Positions 11,336 to 20,782 of a stretch of 64,000 nucleotides of DNA are shown one piece after another (position 1 is the stretch's first letter; each line of letters begins with the position of its first letter). This DNA comes from Symbiodinium natans (Eukaryota; Sar; Dinophyceae; Suessiales; Symbiodiniaceae). The DNA lies in assembly GCA_905221605.1 (NCBI GenBank), contig CAJNDS010002100.1, positions 543,001-607,000 on the forward strand, in the 5' to 3' direction. A program made the position numbers and the translations under genes. The notes below the pieces were generated by a model. It did no database searches, was not told the origin of the DNA, and was given only the letters and a program-made list of their open reading frames with translations.

Positions 11336-12690
11336 AACCCTGCAAACCCTGAGCCCAGAAGTGAAGGGGGTTCTTGCAGGCATGCGGTATAAGTCCTCTG
11401 AGTTAAACATGGTCCCTTGGGCTTTATGCCGTTCTGTGGCGGCGTAAGCTATCATTGGGTACCCTATAGTAGCTTTTATTGTCGAGGCCCACATTGTCTT
11501 TTCGGAAACGTGAACTTACGGAAGGAGATGGGCCGGATATGCTCCCACTCCCCCCCCCGCTCCTCGTCCCCCCGTGCTTGCAGAGTGTCTTGCCGGCACC
11601 GCGCCGTCGTGTTCTGCAGTCTGTCTCGTAAATCCTGAATCCCTAAATCAATCTTTAAAGCCCTACGGCCTACACTTGCCCTAACCCTAGAATCTATCCA
11701 TACATCCCCTAAACTCTGAACCCTAAACCCTAAACCCTCTAAGCCCTAATCCCCTTGAAGCCCCGAACCCATGAACCCACAAACCCTAAACCCCAAAAAG
11801 CTCCTAAACCCCAATAGCACCTGAACTCTAGCCCAATAGAACCCTAAACCCTAAACTCAACTGGCGCTTCCTCACAGGGCTCGCCGCGAAAACTTCAACT
11901 GAGCTTGGAGGCAGTAGGGTTAAGGATTGATGGGTTCCGGTGGGGGATGTTGCCCCTTACCCTAACAATCCTTCAGAGGGATTATAACAGGGGGTACTAT
12001 AATCCCTACTAAGGACTGTTAGTATAAGGGGATACATCCCAAGCTCCGGGTCTCGGGCTTAGGGCTTATGGTTTGTGGTTGTTGGCTTCAGTCGTCTTAT
12101 GGGTTTAGGGTTTAGGGTTTAGGGTAAGGCTTCAAGGGGTGCAAGGGGTTTGGGCTTTTTGAAGGCTTGGGGCTTGATGGGCTTCATTGGCTTTAACGGG
12201 CGCATAGGGTTGAGGGTTAAGGGTTTAGGAATTAGGAGGTTTAGGGTTAGGGGTTAGTCGCCAGGGGTTTCGGATAGAAGTATGGGCAATTGTGCAGAGT
12301 TGGTGCTGGCGGCGTGTTTTTTCAGAGGGTGCTGTGGGTGTGGGTGCTAAAAGGCCTGCGTAGGGCCGTTAGGAGGTGGAGGGTTGAAAGGGTTTAGGGG
12401 TCTTCGGGCTGTAGGGTGTTTGGGCCTAGGGCTGTTGGGACATTTAGGTCTTCAGAGCCTTTAAGAACTTTAGGGCTTGTAGGTGTTTAGTTTAGGGTGT
12501 CATGAGGGAGTATGGCCTTCGTTAGGGACGAACGGGTTTGCACATTTAAGGTTTTTAGGGTTTGGGGTTTGGGGAAGGGCTTATGGGATTGTGATATGCG
12601 GTGTAGGGCTGAAGGAGCTTTCTCTGCAGGACACGTATTGTGCACCTAATTCAATGACATTTACTAGGTAGCGCCCAATATCCTCCAAAG
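11336..12690. other. spacer with degenerate telomeric words and weak exon candidates
   Basis: Open segments after good acceptors: 11878-11920 (GSPRKLQLSLEAVG) and 12629-12668 (DTYCAPNSMTFTR). Neither could be phased to a neighbour. The rest is scrambled TTTAGGG/CCCTAAA-like sequence and one TIR element. Confidence 0.4.
11943..12042. mobile_element. TIR element, family A
   Basis: GGGATGTTGCCCCTTA at the left and TAAGGGGATACATCCC at the right, with internal AATCCCTACTAAGGACTGTTAG. Same family as 28005-28116. Confidence 0.8.
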
Positions 12691-12797
12691 TCCGAACTCA
12701 TCCGAAACTCTCGCCTACACCGTTATGCCATAAGTTCCCTGGTTGCTAAGTGAAGTTGGAGGGGATGTATGGCCAAAACATATTGTTTCAAAGCACG

Positions 12798-12868
12798 ATA
12801 TATATGTGTATATATATACACATTTGCATATGTATATATATATATATACACATATGTATATGAAGAAA
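12798..12868. repeat. TA/TATG microsatellite
   Basis: Alternating (TA)n and ACACAT blocks; no coding role. Confidence 0.85.
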
Positions 12869-13021
12869 AATGAATAAACACAATTCTTAAGATTGCTTTT
12901 AAGTATTACTACATACTGAATATTTCTTACCATTTGAATCATGGAATGACAAAAAGCAAATCAGTTTCAATATATATTCCAAGTTTAGGTTTTTGGAGTC
13001 CCCTCCGCATGTCAGGACAGC

Positions 13022-13083
13022 AAAGTGAGAGTGATGGTGGAGCACGCCCATCTTGGCTGCGGCAGACACGCCGGAGAATGTGG
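13022..13083 (+). CDS. candidate exon, unknown protein
   Basis: After GACAG an open frame reads KVRVMVEHAHLGCGRHAGE. The family C element starts 16 nt downstream. Unassigned. Confidence 0.3.
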
Positions 13084-13098
13084 TAACCCTAAGAACCG

Positions 13099-13214
13099 TA
13101 CTTGGGAGGTTCATGGGTACTTATATAAGTCGGGTTAAACGTGAGGTAACTATGGTTACGACCTTGTTTGGGGTATGTATAGCCCTACTGACAAATGCCC
13201 ATAACCTCCAAGTA
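13099..13214. mobile_element. TIR element, family C (complete copy)
   Basis: Left end TACTTGGGAGGTTCATGGGT, right end CCATAACCTCCAAGTA, internal GGTAACTATGGTTA shared with the copies at 19010 and 56196. Confidence 0.88.
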
Positions 13215-13573
13215 GCTTTTCGAAGGCCTGAATCCCCCGAACCTGTTTACCCCAAACAAAGGACTGACGTTCACGCTTGGGTATTGTGTTCGTGGTTTAG
13301 GGCAGGCATGTGGTGGGGTTTAATTATCTCCCATTTGTTCAAGCCCACAAATGAAAAGCAAAGAACCTGCTTGTAAGGGCATTAACGGGATTATTATCCT
13401 TAATTCTTTGGGGTGGTTCTGAAGCAAATAGTAGTTGCGGTGATTCTCTTCTACTAGACCCGAAACCCTAAACCCTAAACCCAAATCAACCCGATTCTAC
13501 TACTGCGTCTCGAGTTTTGAGCCCAGATGGCGTGATGCTGCAATGCACAACTGTTTAAAAAAAGCACAGCCCA

Positions 13574-13635
13574 CGTGATTCGGGAGTTGCAGCGCAGCAA
13601 TCTGCCGAAAGCCTCAGTGTGCGAACAGTGATAGG
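13574..13635 (+). CDS. candidate exon, unknown protein
   Basis: After AAAGCACAG an open frame reads HVIRELQRSNLPKASVCEQ then stop. No recognised family; it could be the 5' part of the gene at 14354. Confidence 0.35.
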
Positions 13636-13689
13636 CAAGCCGCGAACTCCAAGCCCCCGAAAGATCCCCGAAGCCCCTCAAACTCTTAA

Positions 13690-13815
13690 ACTTAGGGTTT
13701 AGGGTTTAGGGTTTAGGGTTTAGGGTTTAGGGTCTAGGGTTTAGGGTTTAGGGTTTAGGGTTTAGGGTTTAGGGTTTAGGGTTTAGGGTTTAGGGTTTAG
13801 GGTTTAGGGTTTAGG
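13690..13815 (+). repeat. interstitial telomeric array (TTTAGGG)n
   Basis: About 18 near-perfect units; a CCCTAAA array of ~27 units follows at 13912-14075, so opposite orientations lie within 100 bp. Confidence 0.97.
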
Positions 13816-14245
13816 GTGCCCTCTGCACCTCGTGCCTGGCAACAACAAGGAAGCCCATGGCCCCCAGTGGACCCAAAACATATCTAACAATGGACTATCG
13901 GGTTACCCCAAACTCTAAGCCCTAAACCCTGAACCCTGCCCTAAACCCTGAACCCTGAACCCTAAACCCTAAACCCTAAACCCTAAACCCTAAACCCTAA
14001 ACCCTAAACCCTAAACCCTAAACCCTAAACCCTAAACCCTAAACCCTAAACCCTAAACCCTAAACCCTAAGCCCCAAGCCCTAAGCCCTAAGCCCTAGGC
14101 CCTAAAACCCTATAGGCCCTAAAGCCTAAACCCAGGTCAGGGTTCGAGTCTAGTATATTGGGTGCAGGGTTTAAGATATGTAAGTGCTTGTAGGGGGTGC
14201 ACTTAAGGTTTGCATAGATTATATAGTGTTTGGGGTTGAGGAGTA

Positions 14246-14341
14246 AAATAGGGGTCGGAAGAACTACCACTTATGGTCTCTATATAGTTATGCCCTAAAC
14301 CCCCCCAAAAAACCCTGTTATAATTGTCAAGGCCCCGTATT
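14246..14341. mobile_element. TIR-like element, family D
   Basis: GGGGTCGGAAGAACTACCAC to GTTATAATTGTCAAGGCCCC; about four copies in the window (also 16328, 31126, 40243). Its right end lies 12 nt before the next exon. Confidence 0.72.
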
Positions 14342-14353
14342 AGCTCCTTGCAG

Positions 14354-16257
14354 CCGCGTTTCTTCGCGCGCTGGCGGAGCGAGTCGTGCAAGCGTCGAGC
14401 AAAGCTTGCCTCCTAAACTTTGAGGACCAAATGAGCCCTAGAATTGGGATTTAAGGTCGAGGGTTGACCCAATGCCGTTATGATCCCTCTTGAGGCATAT
14501 GAACCTCAAACCCTTTTTGGGTTCATTTAGTCCCCAAGGAATAGTCTACCGAAACTTCGTTCCAGTGGCGCAGTGCTCGAGCGAAAAGGAAGCAGGACAA
14601 GAGGTGTTTTGAATGTTGCTTTTGCAGCTGTCTCGTCTGGCTGCTAGTGCCCACTGCCATTCCGACTATGGCATGGTATCTATGAAGAGTCTGCCAGGTA
14701 CCTCCTTGCAGCCTTGGCATCTCACTTGCTAGCTCCGGCCCGCGACACTGCTGCAGGCCGAAAGCCACACAAACGTTCTGGGGTGGCGTTCAGCGATGTC
14801 GGCGTGCGCACACGAGTTTGCAGAGCTGACGCGGAGCGTCTCCAAAACCCTAAGCCCGAAACCCTAAACCCCCTGTAAACCGTCGTTCAGGCCAGGTGTT
14901 TACCTCGCACCTGGCTGTGATCGTGGAAGAGTCCGGAGGCAGGGAGGGGTTCATGAATACTAGCAATTGCTTAAGAACCCCCCTAAAAAGTAGCATATTG
15001 ATCCTTACAAGAGCAAAAGAGGGATTATTATCCTTCATTGTTTTGGGGGTTCTTAAGCAAATCGTGTCAAAAAGTCTTCTAGGTAGGCCTTGGGACATGT
15101 TTATGTTTTCCCCTCTTGGGTTTAAAACTCTAAACCCTAAACCCTAAACCCTAAACCCTAAACCCTAAACCCTAAACCCTAAACCCTAAACCCTAATATT
15201 TCGGAACTGTTTTTCCGAGGGCTGTTAAGGGCCATGCTAGTCTTTTCATTAAGCCCTCAGCCTTGGCATGTTCCCCCTTATACTAGCAGTCCTTAACAAG
15301 GATTAGAAGAGGGGGTACGAGAATCCCTATTAAGGGCTGTTCGTATACTATCCCTAAACCCGAAACCCTAAACCCTAAACCCTAAACCCTAAACCCTAAA
15401 CCCTAAACCCTACTTGTAGTATAAGGGGGAACATCCCAACCTCAGCCCTCGCCCCGCTGCTTCACGGTGGCACGGTGCGCCGTTGAAGCTACTCGAGGGC
15501 TCTACTCGTTTGGGAGCCCTCGTGGCATCTGCACCCCATTTGATGCCTGCTCCGGCTCAATCCATCACCTTGTTTAGGGTTTAGGGTTTAGGGTTTCGGG
15601 TCTAGGGTTTAGGGTTTAGGGTTTAGGGTTTAGGGGAGTTCAGGCCTGGTGCTGCACTTTCAAGTGTTAGACGAGGTGAGGTTTCTTTCACGATGAATCT
15701 GGCTGGCTGCTGCCAGGACCCATCCTGAAGCAGCTCGGAGCGTGCGTGCGGGGCATGATGGCGCTCGAGGCGCGTGCCGTACTACGCTGCGTCGGGTTAG
15801 GGTTTAGGGTTTAGGGTTTAGGGTTTAGGGTTTAGGGTTTAGGGTTTAGGGTTTAGGGTTTAGGGCTTAGGGCTTAGGGTTTAGGGTTTAGGGTTTAGGG
15901 TTTAGGGTTTAGGGTTTAGGGTTTAGGGTTTAGGGTTTAGGGTTTAGGGTTTAGGGTTTAGCTGCCCAAGGATCTTGGGGGCGGCAAAGGCTTTAAGGCT
16001 GAGTCTGGGCCTAGGGTTTACAGGGTTTAGGGTTAGGGTTTAGGGTTTAGGGTTTAGGGTTTAGGGCTTAGGGTTTTGGATATTTAGGGTCTGGCTGTTT
16101 TGGACTTATTTGTTGGGTTTAGGGATTGTCGAGAAGGGAGGCAAAGGAGACAACCAAGGCCCTCGCTGCTGAGCGCACTCTTGCCATATGCGCAGCAGCT
16201 GCTTGTAAAGGAAGGAACATTCTTCTGAAAAAGGGTAGAGGAAGGAAGCAAGGCTAG
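14354..16257 (+). CDS. multi-exon gene, unknown helical protein
   Basis: Not recognised. Phase-compatible exons: 14354-14403 (AFLRALAERVVQASSK), 14566-14595 (WRSARAKRKQ), 14628-14697 (LSRLAASAHCHSDYGMVSMK), 14712-14756 (LASHLLAPARDTAA), 14794-14837 (MSACAHEFAELTRS), 14896-14938 (VFTSHLAVIVEESG), 15446-15481 (LAPLLHGGTVR), 15717-15795 (PILKQLGACVRGMMALEARA), ~15961-16013 (LPKDLGGGKGFKAESG) and ~16134-16257 (EAKETTKALAAERTLAIC … GRGRKQG, stop at 16255). The predicted protein is mostly amphipathic helix, HEAT-like in feel, with a basic C-terminus. Introns hold elements of families G and A and a TTTAGGG array. Exons 14628 and 14712 are separated by only 14 nt that begin GT and end AG. The 5' end is unknown; the last two joins are uncertain. 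Confidence 0.6.
14966..15065. mobile_element. TIR element, family G
   Basis: TTGCTTAAGAACCCCCCTAAAA at the left and TTTTGGGGGTTCTTAAGCAA at the right: ~20-bp terminal inverted repeat, 100 bp total, no ORF. A related right end is at about 13388-13432. Confidence 0.88.
15263..15439. mobile_element. TIR element, family A, split by a telomeric array
   Basis: Left TTGGCATGTTCCCCCTTATAC and right GTATAAGGGGGAACATCCCAA match the family A termini. The element is interrupted at about 15356-15413 by ~8 CCCTAAA units. The right end is followed at once by CCTCAG and an exon (15446). Confidence 0.88.
15795..15960 (+). repeat. telomeric array apparently forming a whole intron
   Basis: About 23 TTTAGGG units (two GGGCTTA variants) filling the gap between the open segments ending at ~15795 and starting CTGCCCAAGG at 15961. 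The acceptor would be the TTTAG of the array. Confidence 0.9.
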
Positions 16258-16327
16258 ACTGACCCCTTTCGTCTCGGGTTTAGGGGTCTCTGTGCAAAAT
16301 ACCCTGAACCCTAACGGGGGCTCATAC

Positions 16328-16439
16328 CCTTCGTTAGGGGTCGGATAATTACGAAGAGTATTCCCTTATGGTCTCCTCATTAAACATACCACAATAGCCC
16401 CCAAAACCCTATTCCAATCATTAAGGCCCCTATGTTACA
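16328..16439. mobile_element. TIR-like element, family D
   Basis: GGGGTCGGATAATTACGAAG to CCAATCATTAAGGCCCCTATG; homologous along its length to 31126-31216. Confidence 0.72.
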
Positions 16440-16447
16440 CTGCAAAG

Positions 16448-16516
16448 GCTCCCGATGGTGAGCCAGAGGAGCAGCGAAGCATCCAGAGGCCCTCCTCTGC
16501 CCTGCATTTAAGTTGA
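16448..16516 (+). CDS. candidate terminal exon, unknown
   Basis: Open frame APDGEPEEQRSIQRPSSALH, LS, stop, directly after a family D element. It could be a 3' exon of the preceding gene, but that gene already has a stop at 16255. Confidence 0.35.
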   Translation, partial: APDGEPEEQRSIQRPSSALHLS

Positions 16517-16934
16517 AGTGGTTCCGGGAGTTGTGTGGAAACTTATACGACCCCCCCCCCCCCTTTAACTGCTTTTTTTCGAAAACGAGGCCCCAACAGC
16601 CTCAATTCTTAAGCCGTGCTATTGCTTCCTTATGTGTACTGTAAGGGAAGGTCTAGGCGAAGCCCGATATAGTTGCATGCTATGTCTAAACCCCAGGCCC
16701 CGAGCGTACCCCAAACCCTCAACCCAAACTCAGCCCTCAACCCCGAAACCTCTTAAGCCCTCCGAAGAAAACCCTCAACCCTCAACCCTCAACCCTAAAC
16801 CCTAAACCCTAAACCCTGGTGGGTGGGGGGATTGGGCTTCAAGACTTTCAGGATTTGGGGGTTCGGGGGTTGCAGCTTCAGGGTTTAGGGTTTAGGGTTT
16901 AGGGTTTAGGGCGTCACTCCCAAACCGACCGCAG

Positions 16935-18221
16935 CTGGATTTCAAGAGATCTAGCAGCCCAGTAGGTAGCCCTGTGGTTACCATCAAACTTTATAGGTGT
17001 ATGCTAGAACTTTATAGCTGTATGCTAGAAGAATACCTTACAAAACGAAAGTTTAAGCATTGTCGATTGCACACCGCACAAATCGCAGCACACGACTACT
17101 TAAAGGATCAGGGGGCTTAGTATGTGGAGCTTTACTTAAGGCAACTATACTATACTTATGACCCGACCCCAACTAAGGTACTTCTATCCCTACTTACTAA
17201 GTGCCCCGATCCTCCAAGTACTTTCAAGACACCGGGGTGGTGACCATGTCGGCGCGCGAGCTGCTTTCCCGCCTGGAGTCGCAGGCAGGACCAATCCGAC
17301 ATGTAGCTCGGACAAGGGGCAGTGCCCTAAACCCTAAACCCTAAACCCTAAACCCTAAACCCTAAACCCTAAACCCTAAACCCTAAACCCTAAACCCTAA
17401 ACCCTAAACCCTGAACCCTAAACCCTAAACCCTAAACCCTAAACCCTAAACCCTAAACCCTAAACCCTAAACCCTAAACCCTAAACCCTAAACCCTAAAC
17501 CCTAAACCCTAAACCCTAAACCCTAAACCCTAAACCCTAAACCGACAGCATGTGTGACAGCCTTCTTTTTTGGCCGGTGCAGCTAAAGCTTCTTGCACCG
17601 CCCAGCCCTTCTTCGCGGAGCTTCGCGTGGACGCCTCTCTGTGCCGTGAGGATCTGCTAGAGGAGGCAGGCTGGGGGTTTAGGGTTTAGGGTTTAGGGTT
17701 TAGGGTTTAGGGTTTAGAGTTTAGGGTTTAGGGTTTAGGGTTTAGGGTTTAGGGCTTAGCGGCCCGAGGGTTGACGTCGTGCAGATGTGTCAGAGCAGAC
17801 GGGATGCATGGTGCAAACTTGCTACCTTGAAACCCTACAATCCAAAAACAACTCTAAACCCCAAATTACCTTGCAACTCTATGAACTTCTAGACAACTCT
17901 AAACCCTAAATTACCTTGAAACCCTATGAACCTCTGAACAACTCCAAAGCCCAAAGTTGCCTTGAAGCCCTATAAACAACTTTAAGCAGCTCGAAAATCC
18001 CCAAGTTCTGACCCAGGGCCCCCCTGACGATGACCTCCAGCGAACCTCCTTGTCGCAACCAGGTCGCCAAGGCGCCAAAGGCGCGCCACCTCCGCCTCTG
18101 GCACCATGGCTTCCAAAAGGAACCTTTGGGTTTAGGGTTTAGGGTTTAGGGTTTAGGGTTTAGGGTTTAGGGTTTAGGGTTTAGGGTTTAGGGTTTAGGG
18201 TTTAGGGTTTAGGAATTAGGG

Positions 18222-18300
<79 letters not shown>

Positions 18301-19212
18301 GGGGGTGGTGAGTACTGGAATCTTCGACCTCAGTCCTCTTGATCCAGGCTGCAGAAGTGTCGGTCGGACGGGAAAGTTTTGAAACAAGGTTGAAATTCGG
18401 GGGTCTGGGTCGGAGAGTTAAGACCGACCTTTGCACACTCCAGCAGCCCAGCCGGGGCCAAAGGACTCTTCAAGGACCGAAAGGCCTCCCCCGAGACGCT
18501 TGGTGCAGTGTGGTTGCTTGGAGTACTCAACGGTGGGAGGGTTCCACGCAATGGGCGACTCGGGATGGAAGTTCTCGCAGCAGGATCGTGCTCGGGCGTG
18601 CTTCGAGCGCGCGCGGGGGTCCTACGAGGCTCCTCATGCCCGGCAGAAGAGAGGAAGGGGAGGCGTACTTCCCCAAGCCCCCCTGAGAAGAGGAAGAAGA
18701 AAAAGCAGAAGACGAAGACAGAGACAGAGAGGAGGAAGAGAGAGAGAGAGAGAAAACAAAAAAAAACATGTGTGTGTGTGAGCGTGTGTGAACCTTCACA
18801 CGCATGGGGGTAATGCGCAAACGCCACGTCGTGCAGCACCTTTCACTTTCATGGGGCTCTGGTTCCTGTGCCAACGATGTCATCTCAGGTGCCCTTAGAT
18901 ATGCAAATGAATGCACAAGCCTTTTGGTAAGTCGCCATTGGAAGCAAATGCAGGCAAGCAAACTTGCAAGAAACTGCGGCCAGAGTGGCCGCAGCTATGG
19001 GTGTGTGACCCTTCAACCTGTTCATGGGTACTTTTAAGTGGGGATCTTCGTGGGGTAACTATGGTTATAGCCTTACTAGGGCACTTGTAACCCTACTCAT
19101 AAGCACCCATGAACCTGCAAGTAAACCCTCACTTGCGCCAAGCCTCAGGTTAGACAACGGAGTCTTTGAGACCGCGGGAGGCCTCGCAGAGCTGCTGCAA
19201 TCGCGCCTGTAG
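16935..19212 (+). CDS. ten-exon gene, unknown protein, all junctions in phase
   Basis: Not recognised, but the best-supported novel model. Exons: 16935-17105, 17219-17321, 17583-17676, 17760-17810, 18017-18129, 18355-18456, 18540-18628, 18837-18926, 18954-19000, 19149-19212 (TAG). Every junction keeps frame. Peptide landmarks in order: MLEEYLTKRKFKHCRLHTA; MSARELLSRLESQAGPIRHV; PFFAELRVDASLCREDLLEE; PRVDVVQMCQSRRDAW; NQVAKAPKARHLRLWHHGF; VSVGRESFETRLKFGGLG; HAMGDSGWKFSQQDRARACF; ANDVISGALRYANECTSLL; ASKLARNCGQSGRSYG; LDNGVFETAGGLAELLQSRL. Introns: 17106-17218 is essentially a family C element; 17677-17759 is only TTTAGGG repeat; 18130-18354 holds a telomeric array and a GA microsatellite; 19001-19148 holds another family C element. 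Donors are GT, GC and GA. The first exon's left end and the start codon are uncertain; an in-frame ATG lies at 17246 if translation starts there. Confidence 0.7.
17097..17220. mobile_element. TIR element, family C, coinciding with an intron
   Basis: Left end TACTTAAAGGATCAGGGG, right end CCCCGATCCTCCAAGTA. Donor AAAG/GATC (17106) and acceptor CCAAG/TAC (17218) lie in the termini and join two open exons in frame. Confidence 0.82.
17325..17543 (-). repeat. interstitial telomeric array (CCCTAAA)n
   Basis: About 31 units inside the 17322-17582 intron. Confidence 0.98.
17677..17759 (+). repeat. intron made only of telomeric repeat
   Basis: 83 nt of TTTAGGG units (one TTTAGAG, one GGGCTTA variant). 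It starts GTTTAGGG and ends CTTAG. Removing it joins EDLLEEAGWG to GPRVDVVQM in frame; leaving it in gives a stop after six codons. Confidence 0.85.
18130..18300 (+). repeat. telomeric array plus (GA)n microsatellite in one intron
   Basis: (TTTAGGG)~13 from GTTTAGGG at 18130, then (GA)n at 18225-18300. Intron between exons 18017-18129 and 18355-18456. Confidence 0.93.
19010..19123. mobile_element. TIR element, family C (complete, diverged left end)
   Basis: CCTGTTCATGGGTACTTTTAAG to CACCCATGAACCTGCAAGTA, with internal GGTAACTATGGTTATAGCC. Lies in the last intron of the ten-exon gene. Confidence 0.83.
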
Positions 19213-19485
19213 CCGCCTCAGCAGTTGTTTTTTGCGATGTTTTACGTTCGTTTTGGTAAACCCTAAGGGAGCACTAGACTAGACGTAGACCGCATGAATC
19301 CTAGTTAACCCTACAAACCCTTTAAGCCTTCAATGAAGCCCCTATAAGCCCTGCAACCCTATACTTAAGCCCTAGTAAATTCCTTAAAGCCCTACTAAAC
19401 CCTATGAGCAACCCTACAAGCATCTCACAAAAAGCCTACAACAAAACCCTGTGGAAGCCCCAAAAAAAAGTTGTGGGGAGTGCAG

Positions 19486-19567
19486 GTGCTACGAGCATTT
19501 GGGTGCCCTGGCTCGCCACGAGGAGCTTCCGGTCTTCGAGGACGCGAGTCCGGAGCTGTACTTGGAG
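19486..19567 (+). CDS. candidate exon ending in a family C terminus
   Basis: After AGTGCAG an open frame reads CYEHLGALARHEELPVFED, ASPELYLE. The GT donor (GGAG/GTTCATGGG) lies inside the left terminus of the family C element at 19559, so the insertion supplied the 5' splice site. Protein unknown. Confidence 0.55.
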
Positions 19568-19635
19568 GTTCATGGGTACTTACAAGTAGGGTTTAGGGTT
19601 TAGGGTTTAGGGTTTCGGGGTACTTGTAAGCAAAT
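19559..19635. mobile_element. family C left end fused to a telomeric array
   Basis: TACTTGGAGGTTCATGGGTA then TTACAAGTA, immediately followed by four TTTAGGG units and then GGTACTTGTAAGC, which resembles internal family C sequence. Confidence 0.7.
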
Positions 19636-19887
19636 AAGTGACAGGTCCTGGGTTCAGGGTTTAGAGGGTGCTTAGGGTTTTTGAGTCGTCTTCAGGGTCT
19701 TTGCTTAGGGAGATAGCTAGAGATCCCTTTGATGGCCTTTTTGGGCATCTCCATGTGTCGTTATCATGTCTCATCGCTGTGACCCTAAACCCTAGACCCG
19801 ACACCATAAACCCTGAAGCCTGAACCCTAAACTAAAACCCTAAACTCTAAAACCCCAAAACCTAAAACCCCTAAGGCCCACGAGTCA

Positions 19888-19973
19888 GGACATGTCTGTG
19901 CTGCCCAACCTGGGTGCACGAGGCGGCTGAGTCGTCGTGCACTCTCCGTGAGCCTGATGCGGCAGACTCCAAA
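19888..19973 (+). CDS. candidate exon, unknown
   Basis: Open frame TCLCCPTWVHEAAESSCTLR, EPDAADS after CACGAGTCAG. GC-rich island between degenerate telomeric stretches. Unassigned. Confidence 0.35.
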
Positions 19974-20084
19974 CCCTAAGCCCTAAACCCTAAGCCCTAA
20001 ACCCGAACCCTAATCCCTAAACCCTAGACCCTAAACTCTAAACCCTAAACCTTTAACCCGAAACCTCCAAACCCCTCCAACCAG

Positions 20085-20328
20085 GTTCGGAACAGGCTCC
20101 ACCCTGCATTTTCCGGGGGCAGAAGTTTGCAGCCTGGCTTGGTTTAGGGGTAGGGGGTTTCGAGGGTTTGGGGTTTAATTAGGGTTTAGGGATGGGGTTT
20201 CGGGTTTAAGGTTTAGGGGTTGTTGCGTGCCGTGTTCTCTTTCTTCGGTGCTGCATTTTCACGTCCGAAAAGCCGAGGATCACGTCGTTTTGGGCGGCAC
20301 TTTCGATCGGCTGCACGAGGGGCACAAG
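20085..20328 (+). CDS. phosphopantetheine adenylyltransferase-like gene (partial)
   Basis: Penultimate step of coenzyme A synthesis (4'-phosphopantetheine + ATP to dephospho-CoA). The exon 20273-20328 encodes AEDHVVLGGTFDRLHEGHK: the nucleotidyltransferase signature GGTFDxLHxGH with both His of the HxGH motif, in the form typical of eukaryotic PPAT/CoA synthase. It ends at a GC donor (CACAAG/GCGAAA). An upstream exon 20085-20141 (FGTGSTLHFPGAEVCSLAW) ends at GTTTAGG and may be its N-terminal part. A plausible next exon near 20450-20490 reads LSLSVEAMLWRRSM, matching the helix that follows GHK in this family. The rest of the enzyme was not identified. Motif certain; gene extent unknown. Confidence 0.72.
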
Positions 20329-20609
20329 GCGAAACCGGGCCAGCAGACCCCAAACCCCAAACCTAAACCCTAAACCCTAAACCCCAAACCCTAAACCCTA
20401 AACCCCAAACCCTAAACCCTAAACCCTAAACAAAAGAAGCTTGAGCTTGAGCGTGGAGGCGATGTTGTGGCGCAGGAGCATGTGAATATATTGCACTGCT
20501 TTCGGGTTTGGGATGTAGGTTTCCTACACGTAGGGTTGGTTGGAGCTTAGGGTTCAGGGCTCAGGAGGAGGGTCTGGAATAGGGTTGAGGTTTTCGTGGT
20601 TTGGAGGGG

Positions 20610-20682
20610 AGGGGGGGTTTAGGGTTTAGGGTTTAGGGTTCAGGGTTTAGGGTTCAGGGTTTAGGGTTTAGGGTTTAGGGTT
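20610..20682 (+). repeat. interstitial telomeric array (TTTAGGG)n
   Basis: About ten units with TTCAGGG variants; a CCCTAAA/CCCCAAA array is at 20345-20428. Confidence 0.95.
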
Positions 20683-20701
20683 TGATTCTTCTTGCCAGCA
20701 G

Positions 20702-20782
20702 GTTTTGCTCACTGTGGCCGCTGCCATGGCATGTCGAGGTGTGGGACCTGGAACACCTCGCGGCGGGCTTGTGCGAGAGATT
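20702..20782 (+). CDS. candidate exon, unknown
   Basis: After TTGCCAGCAG an open frame reads FCSLWPLPWHVEVWDLEHLA, AGLCER. Could belong to the adenylyltransferase gene or the exon at 21025. Confidence 0.4.
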
